Of a DNA stretch of 5,483 nt, positions 4,996 to 5,483 are shown in pieces. The notes under the pieces are model-generated. The model was given only the letters and a program-made list of their open reading frames with translations, was not told the DNA's origin and did no database searches. Every line of letters starts with the position of its first letter. Positions within the stretch are counted from its first letter, which is position 1. Source of the DNA: Methanoregula sp. Lineage in GTDB: Archaea > Halobacteriota > Methanomicrobia > Methanomicrobiales > Methanospirillaceae. Both the position numbers and the translations under genes were made by a program. The stretch covers positions 1 through 5,483 of the forward strand of contig DUHF01000044.1 of assembly GCA_013331015.1 (NCBI GenBank), read 5' to 3'.

Positions 4996-5483
4996 TTATT
5001 GGTTTAACGGGGACTGGTCCATGCCAAGGAAATCTAGGGCGTTCTTTCCATATTCAACAGGGGCATAATGGGACCCGACATGCGGGAGTCCCTTGAACCG
5101 CACGAGCCATGACCCGTTGATCTGCCCGGCCATCCGGACGGCAACAGCATCTGGTGTCAGGACATCATCAGTACCCACAACGAGCATGACATCCTTATCG
5201 ATCCCGGAGAGATGGTCCCATGACCCGTTCCATACGAGGTTTGCCTGTGCTTCGTTTTGGACACCCGCCGGCTGGGTGGGATCGGACGCGGTCTGATTAA
5301 TGATGGTGAACAGGAGTTTTGTCTCGGGGACCCGGATGCTGTAGGTCACAGAATCCAGGACCACTTTCCTGGCGCGTTCGGGGTGATCGATGACAAGCTG
5401 CTGGGAGACCGAAGAACCCATCGAGACCCCGTAGATATGCATATTTTCATAGCCAAGGGCCGTTATCAGCCCGGCAGCATCAT
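4996..5483 (-). CDS. Alpha/beta hydrolase, C-terminal part (5' end outside the window)
   Basis: The open frame continues to the right edge, so only about the last 161 residues are visible; the internal ATG at 5440-5442 is not the real start. The nucleophile elbow is G-V-S-M-G within NMHIYGVSMGSS, with the serine codon at 5422-5424, preceded by DAAGLITALGYE, the helix usual before this elbow. The acid is probably an Asp in VVGTDDVLTP (codons at 5164-5169), and the histidine is one of the two in LPHVGSHYAP (codons at 5080-5082 and 5068-5070). The triad is therefore complete in order and spacing. The fold covers esterases, lipases, peptidase S33 and related enzymes, and the substrate cannot be told from this part. 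Whether it is secreted or membrane-bound depends on the missing N-terminus. It ends with TAA and a terminator and is not in an operon with hef. Confidence 0.85.
   Translation of the reverse strand, partial: DAAGLITALGYENMHIYGVSMGSSVSQQLVIDHPERARKVVLDSVTYSIRVPETKLLFTIINQTASDPTQPAGVQNEAQANLVWNGSWDHLSGIDKDVMLVVGTDDVLTPDAVAVRMAGQINGSWLVRFKGLPHVGSHYAPVEYGKNALDFLGMDQSPLNQ

Overview
The window looks like chromosomal DNA of a euryarchaeon, most likely a methanogen of the Methanomicrobia/Methanomicrobiales type. The grounds are a full-length Hef helicase-nuclease (an archaeal, mainly euryarchaeal, relative of FANCM/XPF), archaeal-style TATA-like elements about 25-35 bases before start codons with little Shine-Dalgarno signal, T-tract terminators, and moderately high GC with GC-rich third codon positions. 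The genus-level placement is inference and was not checked by any search.

Layout from left to right. (1) Bases 96-941 (+) encode a probable CARF-type ligand sensor fused to a C-terminal winged helix, an orphan Csa3-like regulator, followed by a hairpin/T7 terminator. (2) Bases 942-1592 hold no convincing complete gene but are rich in structure: a nested inverted repeat, an imperfect tandem repeat of about 33 bases, copy 1 of a dispersed GC-rich repeat, and a protein-like open frame that may be a gene remnant. (3) On the minus strand lies an MntA-HepT toxin-antitoxin operon (mntA 1939-2223, hepT 1593-1946, overlapping by 8 bases). (4) Bases 2224-2564 contain the mntA promoter region, copy 2 of the dispersed repeat in the same orientation as copy 1, and a strong hairpin. 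(5) hef occupies 2565-4802 on the minus strand. (6) A partial alpha/beta hydrolase gene on the minus strand runs off the right edge and ends at 4996, followed by its own terminator and then the hef promoter.

The genes do not form one pathway. hef is a core DNA-repair gene, and the hydrolase is probably an independent housekeeping or accessory enzyme. The left half is more accessory in character: a CARF regulator (usually linked to CRISPR or other nucleotide-signalled immunity) near an RNase toxin with its AMP-transferring antitoxin. The most interesting observation is that the toxin-antitoxin pair sits between two direct copies, about 95% identical over 106 bases and 1106 bases apart, of a repeat that can fold into stable hairpins. 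It could be a mobile or deletable cassette, or the repeat could be a structured RNA. No CRISPR array, cas gene, tRNA, rRNA, transposase or origin was recognised.
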